Source of the DNA: Diphasiastrum complanatum
Lineage: Eukaryota > Streptophyta > Lycopodiopsida > Lycopodiales > Lycopodiaceae
Direction: 5' to 3'
NCBI GenBank assembly: GCA_029204225.1
Contig: MU835708.1
Location: 1-36,991, forward strand
Length of the DNA: 36,991 bases
Shown: positions 1 to 10,547 of the stretch, piece by piece
How positions within the stretch are numbered: the first letter of the stretch is position 1
Layout: each line of letters begins with the position of its first letter
Notes under the pieces: generated by a model
Told to the model about the DNA's origin: nothing
Database searches by the model: none
What the model saw: the letters and a program-made list of their open reading frames with translations, nothing else
Position numbers and translations under genes: made by a program

Positions 1-1567
1 TTCAAGAGTCAAGAGCTGCACTCATCTTTGCTATCTGCGAAACTATTGCATATGATCAGATAGATATATAAAACATGTCTCAGATAGTATTTTTTGATTA
101 GACAAGATTATATATCTCTTGAGTCGTAATGATTAACACAATTCGGCATAGCAATTAATCTGGCATGAACAAACTCTACGTTGTAATTACACATTCTAGT
201 ATTTTAACTATCGTCAAAGCACATGTGCTAATTAAGAAGCACTGACATCAATCAAAAAATATCACGTCTATGGTATTTCTCCCAACCTTTACATAGGCAA
301 GATTGTCAATAATAGGTAATGCGATAAGCTTTGAAGGCTTGAAGCACCCCTCCTGCAAACTGAGCTCATCAAAGAATTTAAAGCAATTCTGCATACGTTG
401 GCGATAGAAGGATACAATGACGGAATTGAAGGTCTAGCTATTCACGTAAGATTTAATAAGGTAATGCAATAAGCTTTGAAGGAGCTGCTCCTTGCAACTG
501 AGCTCATCGAAGAATTTAAAGCACTTGCATACATTGAAATGACGAGAAGGTCTATCTATTCATGTAAGATTTATCTCACACACATTATTGGTATTTAAGC
601 GCATATGTACCTTGTTGACAAAGATTTAGATGAGATCTAGGAAGCTACATTTCACTCATAAAGTATGATGAGCATCAATTTTATAGAGCTAGATCTCGGT
701 GATATTTGGCTCGACTCAATCTAATGCCTAGCGATGCAGTAATGCAGACAAGATTTGATTGAGTCGCTTCAACATCACCGCAATATATAAAAGCCACCAA
801 GGTACTGGGTTTGATCTTTGAGACAGAGAATCATGTTGTTGCAGTCTCCGAATCGTTTTCAGAAATATTTCACAATAAACGGTTCCCTCCCCGTTGAATT
901 CGTGCATCTTGTGCTTATTTACATTGGTTATCAGTTTTTTGTTCTGCAGTCGAGTTACAGAAGTTCTGCAAGAAACGGAAGCCACTAAATGAGATTTGGT
1001 ACTTGTTCAAAGCAATCCCAAACAATATTGTTTGTGCTTTTGCTGTAGCTTCCAAGTTCGATGATCAAAACGGAAGCTTCGAAAGGAGTCGAATTTAGTT
1101 ACCTTCCACAAAAAATAGAAAGGCTTATACTTTCTTGAGGCTTGTACTTTCTTTTGATTTCTCGCTTGAAGAAGATTGCAAAAATTGGGGCCCCATGCAG
1201 ATATTTGAAGCTATCCTGAAACCAGAAGGTGGCCCTCTTATAGTTCAAGAGTCAAGAGCTGCAGTCAACTTTCTATCTGCGAAACTAATGCATATGATCA
1301 GATAGATATATAAAACAATCATGTCACCACTCACAGATAGTACTTTTTGAGTATTCAATGATTATGTATCTCTTGAGTCGTAATGATTAACACAATTCGG
1401 CACAGCAATAAATCTGGCATGAACAAACTCTAAGTTGTAATTTCAAATTCTAGTATTTTAATTATCGTCAAAGCACTTGTGCTAAAAATTAAGAAACACT
1501 GATATCTATCTACAAATATGACGTCGATGGTATTTCTCCACAACTTTCACATAGGCAAGATTGTTGA
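1..1567. repeat. Direct repeat pair of about 310 bp
   Basis: Bases 1-307 recur at 1,243-1,566 in the same orientation with clear similarity and small indels. Shared blocks include TTCAAGAGTCAAGAGCTGCA at the start and CATAGGCAAGATTG at the end. The left copy begins at the window edge, so the unit may extend further left. The intervening 0.9 kb and the second copy could be a tandem segmental duplication of which only the start is repeated. No coding sequence is evident in the repeat. Confidence 0.85.
313..572. repeat. Tandem duplication, about 120-135 bp units
   Basis: Two imperfect direct copies lie at about 313-448 and 460-572. Both carry GGTAATGC(G/A)ATAAGCTTTGAAGG, then GAGCTCATC(A/G)AAGAATTTAAAGCA, and both end in CA(C/T)GTAAGATTTA. 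The second copy is shorter. Confidence 0.75.
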
Positions 1568-2500
1568 TTGCCCTGCCATTGCAGCGCTACGAGACACTTA
1601 TCGCGAACGGTGATGTCAATTTTCAAGTGCTTTCAAAGCTTATAAAGTTTGTAGCAAGCATATCCTGAAGAGAGCTCATAACTTCTGACGTAGCGCTGAC
1701 CTGCCCAAACTCAAGATATTTCGTACTCGTTTTGCTACGTCGTTGGGGTAGAAGTGAGATTACCCAAGTCTTGCAATAGTTGAGAGGAACATTCTGTCCT
1801 CAGCACATACCTTTATCCCTCTGATATTTTTAAAAACGCTTGGGAGCTCACTTCTACAAGATCAACTACTAATCTGGGCCGGAGCTTATACGAATTCTTG
1901 TCTTAACAATCTACCACCCACTAATTTTTCTTCTCTTGGAACACTACTTCAAATGCTACTATTGGCAACACACAGCACTCATGACAACGAGCTGCGCGCA
2001 TTGCAAAATCGCTGCTGTTACTAGTGATAACAGTTGATGAGTGAGTTCATCTACTCCAATCATAGATATAGCAGTTGGGAAATTGGAATCAGAATCTTCG
2101 ATGCGTCCTTATCCTAAGACGCTCTTTAGTTTAGGATCCTGGCTCCCACAGCTAATGCATGGTGTTCAGTTAGATGCATCAGAGACAAGCTCTCGATTTG
2201 TGGATTCATCAATAAATTTGAGATGTGGACCAGAGGAGGAATCATAAGGCAAGGCTGCTTCATCAAGGGAGATACGTGTGGGAATGAAGGCAGCTACATC
2301 TAGTTGGGCACTTCAATAGGCAACTCTCTTTCAAGGGTCCTACCTCATACAACCTCATTCAGCCAAACGAAGCAACTCCCACTACCCTCCACACCCTTGG
2401 ACACTTTGGCAAAGCAATGGTACCTACCTACAAACATCCATTCCAGTTTTATGGTATGAGCATATGCCCTGAGCATATGCCCAACTTGCAACCCATACTA
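573..2500. other. No confident gene; possible old exon remnants
   Basis: An 85-codon minus-strand frame at 985-728 follows a plausible 3' splice site (TTTCTTGCAG), so it could be a last exon of a lost gene, but I do not recognise the peptide and no upstream exon is clear. Another open stretch on the plus strand at 2,041-2,247 is also unrecognised. Nothing else stands out apart from the second repeat copy at 1,243-1,567. Confidence 0.3.
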
Positions 2501-2502
2501 GT

Positions 2503-3110
2503 AGTTGCCATGGCACACATGTCCCATCACCATCCAAGTGTGCCCGCCACCATATAAGGTGGTCCACTGTCCGTAATGCCAAGTCTTCAATTATTCTTTG
2601 TATTTTTGATGCACCTCCACAGGTGGAATTTACTTCATTGTGAAAGCATCAGAGATTCTGTCAAAAACTACTCCAGAATTTTCATCCCTGAGTAATAGCA
2701 TCAGCGATTCTGTTAAAAATGTAGGAGAAATCAAAATTTCAGACGTGTCATTACGCAGGGAAAGGCCTCAGCCCCTCGGGCCTTCCATGCAGGTTGGGCC
2801 CTGCCCTCGGGCTCCCGCCCTCGGGCAAGGGCCCTCCTGAGCACGGAAGGCCCTCGGGGCAGGGCCTTATGAATTAAAGTGATTATGCCTACTTCCACAC
2901 ATGGGAACATGCTTCACACATGTGTGAAATCAATATGTACATACTCATGCCACACATGCCCCGGCAACATCCAAGTGTAGCCCACCATGATACAAGGATG
3001 CAAGAAAGTGGTCCACTGTCCAAAAATGCATATACACAACCATGGTTGCCATGGCACACATGGCCCACCACCATACAAGGGTACAGAAAGCTGATTGTGG
3101 GTGCTTGAGA
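2503..3110. repeat. Degenerate dispersed direct repeats
   Basis: A block containing TTGCCATGGCACACATG followed by CCA and ATACAAG-like sequence occurs around 2,508-2,560 and again at 3,046-3,080. A related block with CCAAGTGT and GTGGTCCACTGTCC is at 2,535-2,575 and 2,970-3,022. The many overlapping reading frames here come from this palindromic, ATG/CAT-rich composition and are not genes. Confidence 0.55.
2762..2868. repeat. GC-rich foldback (inverted repeat) of about 107 bp
   Basis: The left arm (2,762-2,790, AAGGCC...CCTTCCATGC) is nearly the reverse complement of the right arm (2,841-2,868, GCACGGAAGG...GGCCTT). The loop is itself rich in GGGC and CCTCGGG. Composition jumps to roughly 70 percent GC in an AT-rich setting. 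It would form a long hairpin, as a small foldback transposon or MITE would. I see no convincing target duplication. Confidence 0.7.
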
Positions 3111-3179
3111 GATGTTGGTGCAGGAAGCACTCACCAACATTAGACACTGATGGGTCCGTGACCACCATGGTATCTAGAA

Positions 3180-4105
3180 CTTGCCCATATACTTATCAGA
3201 TTTGGTGGAGGATGTTGACCTGTTGGTAGATTATATCAAGTCAAACTCTTGATGTGGAGATGAGAATCAATTAACCGTGTGGACCAAAGCATTATGCTTC
3301 CTTCACGTATGACTCTGTCTTTTGGTTGGTTTACCTTGAACCATGTTCTACCCTTCACTAACATGCTATATTGATTGGTTTTCCTTGAACTACGTGTCAC
3401 ATTAAAAAGGTTCTCATTGTTCTCTAAATTTCTCCTTAGAAGCTTTGTTGGAATACTTAGAGTAGATGGGTATCATGACTCACATTGTTAGACATCCTTA
3501 AGGTTATGATTAGATATCATGGTTCTGATTTGGATTGGGCTAAATCTAGCATAGTTATAGCAAATTCACACAAGTCAAGTCAAAGCTAGTTATTAAGGTA
3601 CATAGGAATCATATCTTAGTTCTCATCAGTTCCATGATTATGCAAAGTCAAATTAAGGCTGTGACTACTATTAGAGCTCTAATCAAGGTAGATTTCCTAT
3701 ATATATTTTTATGCATAAGGCCCTCCTACCCACAATTTCTAGGAAGAGGCATAGTTACAATAGTAATAGACATCATTCGGGATGCGATCAAGTAATTGTT
3801 AAGTTTGAGTTTCCTTGTATAAGCTATTGGTCAATTTTTTGTTTGTTGAAACAATTTGTTTGCTAGGCTAGGGAAATTACATGTGGTAGAAATCTTATCT
3901 TGTTCTTAGGTTTAGCAAGACTGCAATCAATGGAGTAGGTAGTAGCAAATCTAGCTTTCATATCAAAATTAACATGCAAACATTACAAAAGAAATTGCGA
4001 AAAAAAAAATCTGTAATCAACATTTAATCCCATATTCATGTGTAGAGTTAATGCTTGGGTAGTTCCATGTAGTATGGGTTGTTAGAAGTTTATAAACAAC
4101 TATTT
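3180..4105. other. AT-rich stretch with nothing recognised
   Basis: I find no open frame with recognisable content, no repeat of note and no RNA gene. It lies just outside the first GGTACT repeats of the transposon that follows, so it may be flanking DNA or its outer end. Confidence 0.4.
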
Positions 4106-4109
4106 ATTT

Positions 4110-5647
4110 TCTATTTGGTACTTATGAAAACTTGTGTAAGATATATTTTTGCCTAAAATTTGGTACTCTATATTATTTTCAAATAACTTCTCTTTTTGCT
4201 GTTTGGACCTCATGGAACATTGTACTTCTGGTGTGCAGAAAGTATTGTTGTTTGTTGTTCATTGGTGCTTTTGATAGTTTTGGTAGTTTTTGAATGTTTT
4301 CGATATACTAGCAATTAGCTGTTTGGTGTTTTTTGATATTTCAAGGAACTTTTTGGCATTGAATGTTTGTGTTGGTACAACTGGAACTTATCGTAAATTT
4401 TTTTTGATCATACAGACTACCAAAATAGGTGCTTTAATATCTCGTGTCTCATTTTCATTCTAGAATCATCCAAATTGGTCTACTGAGATCTATAGTGTGT
4501 ACCATTTTTATTTTAGAATCTACAACATTTGGTTCTATTTTTTAATTTAGAATTCGTCGTATTTGCAGTTTGCACACGTCCTGATTCGGTCTTTTTGGTA
4601 CTGCTTTAGTGTTGTTAGACCAATTGGTAGTATTACTCTAGTAGTCGACTACTAATTTTACAAATTTTGGTACTATTTTTTGCGTTGGTAAAACTCTTGA
4701 ATACAAATAATGTTACTACAATAACTTATCGTGTACCAATTTTGATACTCCTGACTACCTAGTTAGGTTCTTTTATTGTAAGTGTCTCATATTTATTATA
4801 AAATATACCAAATAAGTACTATTTAGACTTATCGTGACCATGGTTCACGCATAAAACTATAAATTTAGGTACTTTATCTTTATATTTATGTGTTCGCACC
4901 TCGCATACAATCCTTTGTGGTCTTTTTGGTACTATTTTAGTGTTGTTTACAAATTGGTGGAATCCAAGCTTTAGTTACTACCAATCTTACAAGATTTGAA
5001 CTATTTTTGTAATGTTTGCTTGTTTATGAAACTTTTGAGTACCAAAGATTGGTACTAATGGAACCTATCGTGTTAAATTTCCATCCTCCAGACTACCAAT
5101 TAAGGTACTTTAACTTTCTGCATGTGTGGTACTTTGGTACTATTAGATGCTTTGGTACTTTGGTACTACTTGTATATGATGATTTGGTACTTTCTAGAAC
5201 TCATGGTACTACCAGTGATTGATACTTTGATACTACATGCATGTACTTTCTACTTGTAACATGATAAGACTTTTTGAATATAGATCAATGGTAATGAGAA
5301 TCCTCCTCAAGTTCACCTTGAAGATGTTAACAATGACTTTATTGCAGAAGGAATCTTGATTTTCCAGACTTCCAATTAAGGTACTTTGTCTTTCCTCATG
5401 TATAGTACTTGGTATATAAGATGCTTTGGTACTTTAATACTACCTTTATATGATGCTTTAGCACTACCTGCTGGTACTTTCTATCTTCCTGGTACTACTT
5501 GTGTTTGATGCTTTGGTACTATATGACGGTTTGGAACTACCTACAGGTACTTTCTTTTTTTCTGGTACTACCCGTGTATGATACTTTGGTACTACCCGTG
5601 TATGATTCTTTGGTACTACTTGATGGTACTTTCTAAAACTCTTGGTG
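4110..5647 (+). repeat. GGTACT short-motif array
   Basis: Many copies of TTGGTACT, GGTACTTT and GGTACTAC are spread through the tract, densest at 5,100-5,640, where units such as TATGATGCTTTGGTACTACCTG repeat at irregular spacing of about 20-40 nt. The core GGTACC/GTAC is palindromic, so strand bias is weak. The array continues after the nested retroelement at 10,548-10,620. Confidence 0.75.
5275..5358 (+). pseudogene. Duplicated N-terminal transposase exon fragment
   Basis: The segment after ATATAG reads INGNENPPQVH, then EDVNND. It is closely repeated at 10,641-10,725 together with about 70 nt of preceding sequence. It ends abruptly at 5,358, where the GGTACT array resumes, so it is a partial internal duplication of the start of the transposase gene at 10,641. 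Confidence 0.5.
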
Positions 5648-5652
5648 TTACT

Positions 5653-6144
5653 TGTTATGTCCATGTCCTGTACAAGGGAATCGAAATTATTCCTGACGTG
5701 GATAGCCGGTCACTCCAATTGTATGTGGTTATTAGTTATGTTACGTCATTCCGGACGTGGTCGTATTAAATAATTAATAATCATATGAGGGCCCAGACCT
5801 ATAATTGGACATAGGAGCACATGCATGGTGAAGACTGCTTTAATGCAAGAATAGGAGACCAATAGCTCAATTTAGGTTGCATGGGGATCCTAAAGGGAAT
5901 ATTCTCTCTCTCTTGAGGAGAATAAGTCTAGTGGAAACTCGCCCATCCTCCTATAGTGAATTGTGATTGATCTTGAGCCAGTTCTTCCTCTCCTCTCTTG
6001 TGTTCTTCACTGTGGCTTGGGGGTGGATTGGTTAGGGTATTGACTAGCCTCTCCATATTTGGTTGGGTGGTTCATGCTCTACAGGTGTCCTTTTGGTTTT
6101 CATGTGATTGGAATCCTATAGATCTTCACTTGGTGGTTCTTACA
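5653..6144 (+). repeat. 5' LTR, 492 bp
   Basis: The LTR starts TGTTATGTCC and ends GGTGGTTCTTACA, one base before the primer-binding site. Its last 40 bases are repeated nearly exactly at 10,508-10,547, which fixes the 3' boundary. The 5' boundary rests on the TG dinucleotide and the near-matching 5-bp flank. Confidence 0.8.
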
Positions 6145-6145
6145 G

Positions 6146-6160
6146 TGGTATCAGAGCTTG
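6146..6160 (+). other. Primer-binding site for initiator tRNA-Met
   Basis: TGGTATCAGAGCTTGG directly follows the LTR. This is complementary to the 3' end of plant initiator tRNA-Met and is the standard minus-strand primer site of plant chromoviruses and many copia elements. Confidence 0.9.
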
Positions 6161-7375
6161 GATCACATCTACCAGGAGGTGGAGCTTGAGGATCTTGGAT
6201 TTTGCAGTTCTTTTGGTGTAGCTCTTTGCTTATTCTTCCAGGTTTTGTAATTCAATTTCAAGTAGGTGGATTCTCAGATCCTTGGTGTAATCTCAGCCTA
6301 ATGATCATAATTGTGGATTTGCTCCATGAATTTTGATGGAAATCATAGGATTTTTGATGAATTTAGTGAATTTTTCACCTAGAATTGATGGTTTTTGCAA
6401 GGAAATGATTAAAGGATCTGGTGTAGTACGTTAATTAGATTGTACTTACTGTTTTACAGTCATTAATTACAGAATTTAATGATTGCATGATGTTTGAAAA
6501 GTCAAAAGGTTGATTAGATAGTGATTTTGGACCAAAAATTGGGGTTTTGGACATAGATGGGCTATAGAAACTATCTTTGACTTGAATCAGAACTTTTAGT
6601 GCTTACATGCAATGGAATTATAGGGATTTGGATTTGATTGCACGAATTTGTGGATTTCCCCCACAAATTTTGGTCAAAATTGGTAAAAAACCAAGGTTTT
6701 TTGATGAATTTTGGACTAATTTTGGGGTAGATCTCAAAATTCTCAGCCAAAAATTGGTATGGACGTTTTCAGAGATGTAATGGAGCTGTCCCTAATCTGT
6801 CATGAAGTTTGGTAGGGATTAGACACCATTAGAGGTCTCAAAACACTAAAAAATAGTGTATTTTTTATGATTCTTGAGCATGAGTACATCTCAATTGGGG
6901 TCTGAACCTGTTGGTTCTTGTTACAAGCTGAAAGATATGTTGGATTTCCTCTGATTTGAGCCATCATGCATCCAATTTGGATAGATGTGCATTAGACACC
7001 AACATATTGAAGTTTTACTTGTTGAAAGAGGCCAAAAATGCATTTTTTTGCATGATCTGAGCTTATGATTGCTTGCTGGACCTGTTAGAAGCTTCTATGC
7101 CTCTCTAATGAACCTTAGTAGAGTGCTTGTAACCTCTGATCCAAGGCTTTTTGGGCTGGGATGTGTTTTTTGAAGATTCCTCTCCACAAAAGTGTGCCCT
7201 CCTACCTGTTTTTCATGCATTTATTGCTCGCACGTGTGAAGCAAGGGGTGCAGAGTGACATGGAAAGTGCCTTGTAGACCCACTCTCCCTCTGTACTGTG
7301 CTTTACAGCGACCAATTCGGTGTCATGTAGAGAAAGTTATGGTCGTCTGAAGTTTGGCAATTTTTGAACTAAAAT
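6161..7375 (+). other. Retroelement leader and decayed gag
   Basis: The gag capsid region should lie here, but no frame longer than about 60 codons is open and I recognise no capsid motif. The sequence is rich in direct TTTTGG/AAATTTTGG-like runs. Either gag has decayed beyond recognition or it has been replaced. Confidence 0.45.
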
Positions 7376-8052
7376 TTGCACAATTTCGGAATTGTTCTGA
7401 TGCATAGATCATCCGGACCCAGCCAGAAAAAAGGGAAGAAAAGAGTTCGTGGAAATAAGAAAACAAAATATTTCAACGAATTGGATCAAGCTGCATCTGA
7501 ATTTAGACAAAAGAAAAAGTTGTCCCGGAAAAAGGCTAGAAGGACCAATGTTTGTTTCCATTGTGGTCAGCCTGGACATGTTATGAAATTCTGCCCAGAG
7601 CGAAAGAAAGGCATAGCTCAAGTGATTGAGATGCCAGATAAAGAGAATCTTAAGCTGAGAATTAATAAAATTAATTGTGAGTGTGATTGTTCTTTCGGTA
7701 CTACTTCATTCTTGCCAAATGATTTATTTCATTTGAAAGGCACTGTGAATGGACATGAAGTTAGTATTTTAGTGGACAGTGGATCTACTCATAATTTCAT
7801 TAACTCTGGTCTTGTGCAAAGACTCGAACTCAAAACTGAAGCCAGTAACCATAGATATCGAGTATATCTAGCTTCAGGAGCGGAGTTGGAGACATGGGAT
7901 GTGAAAGTTCCAAGGCTCCCAGTTTGGATCCAAGACTACTGAGAGTTAATTGATTTCCATGTTTTAGATTTAGCGCATAGGGACATTATTCTAGGATACG
8001 AGTGGTTATTTAATAATCATCCTGAAATAGATTTTGATCATTTGCTAATGTA
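7376..8052 (+). pseudogene. Gag zinc knuckle plus retropepsin-like protease fragment
   Basis: The 188-residue frame has a Lys/Arg-rich stretch, a CCHC zinc knuckle at residues about 60-73 (CFHCGQPGHVMKFC), a spacer, and a retroviral-type aspartic protease active site with DSGSTHNF. A TGA at 7,940 interrupts the protease. The next codons still read as protease tail (DIILGYEWLFNNHPEIDF), so the stop is a mutation. This is the Gag C-terminus and start of Pol of the nested Ty3/gypsy element. Confidence 0.85.
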
Positions 8053-8159
8053 ATGGAAATTTTTGATTCACAATATGAAGCTTATTCTTTATTTGCTAAG
8101 CCAATTTTGGATTTATCTGAAATGCATCTAAGTAGTTGTGAATTGTCAAAAATTCTTAA

Positions 8160-9545
8160 CTTGGTAGACTTAGACTAGGAGCAAATTGAGAAGAATAAGT
8201 TACTGTTTGAATTTAATGATGTATTTCCAGAAGAATTACCTCATGGTATACCGCCGTCCAAATCGATAGACCATAAGATTGAGTTAATTCCAGGTAGTCA
8301 CCCTATCTCTAGACAACCTTACAGGTTTTTTCAGAAAGAAGAGGTAGAGATTAACTAAATATGGGTCATATTCAGCCAAGTAAGTCGCCTTGGGGCGCTC
8401 CTGTTCTTATGAAAGCGAAGAAAGATGGAGGCTTCAAGATGTGTGTGGACTACAAAGAGTTGAATAAAGTAACTATTAAAAATAAATATCCTTTGCCTCG
8501 TATGGATGATCTGGTAGATTGATTAGATGGAGCTAAATACTTCACAAAGATAGTTTTAGAATCGGATATCATCAGATTAGAATTCATCCAGATGACGTGC
8601 AGAAGACTGATTTTCGGACGAGATTTGGTCACTATGAATCTCTCGTGCTTCCTTTTGGGTTGACGAATGCACCAGCTACGTTCCAACAGATGATGAACAA
8701 TCTTTTTCGTCCATATCTAGGGAAGTTTGTGGTTGATATTCTCATCTACTGTAGAACACTTAAGGAGCATTTGAGTCATCTTAAGACTATCTTAGATATT
8801 CTCAGACGAGAGAAACTCTACGCTAAGGAATCTAAATGTGAGTTCTTTAAGTATGAGGTGTTGTATCTCGGTCATAAGATCACTCGTAGTGGGTTGGAGA
8901 TTGACAAGAGTAAGGTCAAGACAGTGCTTGATTGGTCGATACTGAAGACGGTTAGAGAAGTTAAATCTTTTTTCGATTTTACAGTTTTCTTTCGTAAGTC
9001 AATTGAGGATTATGCTAAAGTAGCAGCACCCTTAAATAATTTGACTAAAGGCAGAGTTAATAAAAAGAAAAAGAGAGGTCAACCTAGCGAGCCTATTAAG
9101 TGGAATGATGAATTGAACCAATGCTTTGAGAAACTCAAGAAAATGGTTGTTTCAGCTCATGTTTTACAGATCGCAAATCCTTATTTACCTTACGTCGTGC
9201 GAACGGACTCAAGTGATTCAGTGATAGGGGCAGTTCTTCTACAGGAGGATAGGCCGATAGCGTTTGAAAGCAAGAAACTCACGGGGCCTCAGTTGCGCTA
9301 TGCAACTTAGGAGAAAGAGTTATTTGCTGTGATACATGCACTTAAAACCTGGAGGCATTATCTTTACAGTAGTCAATTTATAGTGTATACATATCACCAA
9401 CCTCTGAAGTACTTTTGTAATCAGAACGATGTAAGGGTCGTAAAGCTCGCTGGGCTGAGCATATGCAGGAATTTGATCATGAGATCCGATATGTCAAGGG
9501 CAGCTCTAACCAAATTGCGGATGCGCTTAGTCGGATTGGTGAATT
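8160..9545 (+). pseudogene. Ty3/gypsy reverse transcriptase and RNase H, broken
   Basis: RT fingers and palm are recognisable from [16 protein letters not shown] and [20 protein letters not shown] (8,395-8,510), then FGLTNAPATFQQMMN (8,655-8,700). The catalytic YxDD box is degraded to VVDILIY (8,728-8,748), losing one Asp. RNase H follows, with RTDSSDSVIGAVLLQ (9,199-9,245), the stop at 9,308, and YTYHQPLKYF where the family has YTDHxPL, so a catalytic Asp is lost there too. It closes with IADALSR. Multiple stops (for example at 8,357, 8,519 and 9,308) and frame changes show it is dead. Confidence 0.9.
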
Positions 9546-9559
9546 AAATGAACTTTCAT

Positions 9560-10490
9560 TCACCCAGATTTCCACTGATCTATATCTTTCATTGAGAGAA
9601 AAATGTGAATCAGATTCTCATTTTAGTTCCATATGGAACATGGTGGAGATAGGAAAAAATGAGAATGGAATAGAAATTTACTTACAGGGGTCTCAGGTTC
9701 CTAGGAAAGATAAGAAGATAGCGGAACAGTTCTCTATCCGAGGTGGGTTACTAATTTGGGATGTAAAAATTTGTGTACCGACGGATGATGAGTTAAAGAA
9801 GAAGATTCTTTATGAGTGTCATGACGTTCCCTGTGTAGGTCATCCAGGCATACACAGGACTTTGGACCTGGTCAAAAGAGAGTTTCATTGGCCGAAACTC
9901 AAGCCATTTGTCGAGTCTTATGTGATTAAGTGTAGACCTTTCCAGTTAGCCAAAGCTTAACGCTTAAAGACTGGAGGGTTGTTACATCCCGTAGATATCC
10001 CTTAGAAACGATGGAAAAATATATCTATGGATTTTGTGGTTGGACTTCCAAAGACCCAACACCAAAATGATTCTATTTGGGTTGTGGTGGACAGGTTGAC
10101 AAAGTTAGCTATTTTTATACCAGTCAAGTCAACTGCTAAGGCTTCAAATTTAGCCCAGATCTTTGTGGAAAGATTATTTAGGCTTTATGGACTGCCAAGT
10201 GATATAATTAGTGATAGAAATCCTAAAATCACTTTTGGTCAGCTGTATTCCATAAGCTTGAAACCTCGCTTAGTTTTAGTTCTTCTGACGTTGTAGACGA
10301 ATCATCATCCTCTTTTTGAGCCACTGGTTTGATAGTCCAAGTTACCTGAATCAGATGGCCAGACTGAGAGAACTAATCAGACTATGAAGGATATGTTGAG
10401 AACTTATGTGTCTCACAAGCAATCTTAGTGGGAATATTACATTCCTTTAATTGAGTTTGCTTATAACAGTAGAAAATATTCTACTACTGG
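9560..10490 (+). pseudogene. Ty3/gypsy integrase, broken and truncated
   Basis: An HHCC-like N-terminal domain is visible (YECHD...GHPGIHRT...FHWPKL...KCRPF, 9,810-9,945), followed by the catalytic core start MDFVVGLPKTQHQND and VVVDRLTKLAIFIPV (10,027-10,125). The core continues through GLPSDIISDRNPKI and later SDGQTERTNQTMKDML (10,350-10,395). The second Cys of the zinc site is CRPF rather than CQxxK. It stops after FAYNSRKYSTTGYSL, where it is joined directly to the LTR end, so the C-terminus and any chromodomain are deleted. Confidence 0.88.
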
Positions 10491-10507
10491 TTATAGTCTG
10501 TTTATGC

Positions 10508-10547
10508 TGATTGGAATCCTATAGATATTCACTTGGTGGTTCTTACA
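10508..10547 (+). repeat. 3' LTR remnant of 40 bp
   Basis: GATTGGAATCCTATAGAT, then TTCACTTGGTGGTTCTTACA, repeats the last part of the 5' LTR with one mismatch. The integrase frame runs straight into it, so a deletion removed the integrase end and about 450 bp of LTR. Confidence 0.85.

Larger units (their letters stand above)
5653..10547 (+). mobile_element. Ty3/gypsy LTR retrotransposon, decayed and 3'-deleted
   Basis: Order seen: 5' LTR (TG...CA), primer-binding site one base downstream, zinc knuckle, protease, reverse transcriptase, RNase H, integrase, then only the last 40 bp of the 3' LTR. The protease-RT-RNaseH-integrase order places it in Ty3/gypsy, and the primer site is the usual one of plant chromoviruses. 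Flanks read TTACT (5,648-5,652) and CTACT (10,548-10,552), a 4/5 match to a 5-bp target duplication. Most of gag, the integrase tail and nearly all of the 3' LTR are missing, and many stops and frameshifts are present. The element cannot be autonomous. Confidence 0.9.

Noticed and set aside
2889-3168. Overlapping small frames on both strands
   Set aside because: They arise from palindromic CATG/ATGG-rich repeats; no conserved motif.
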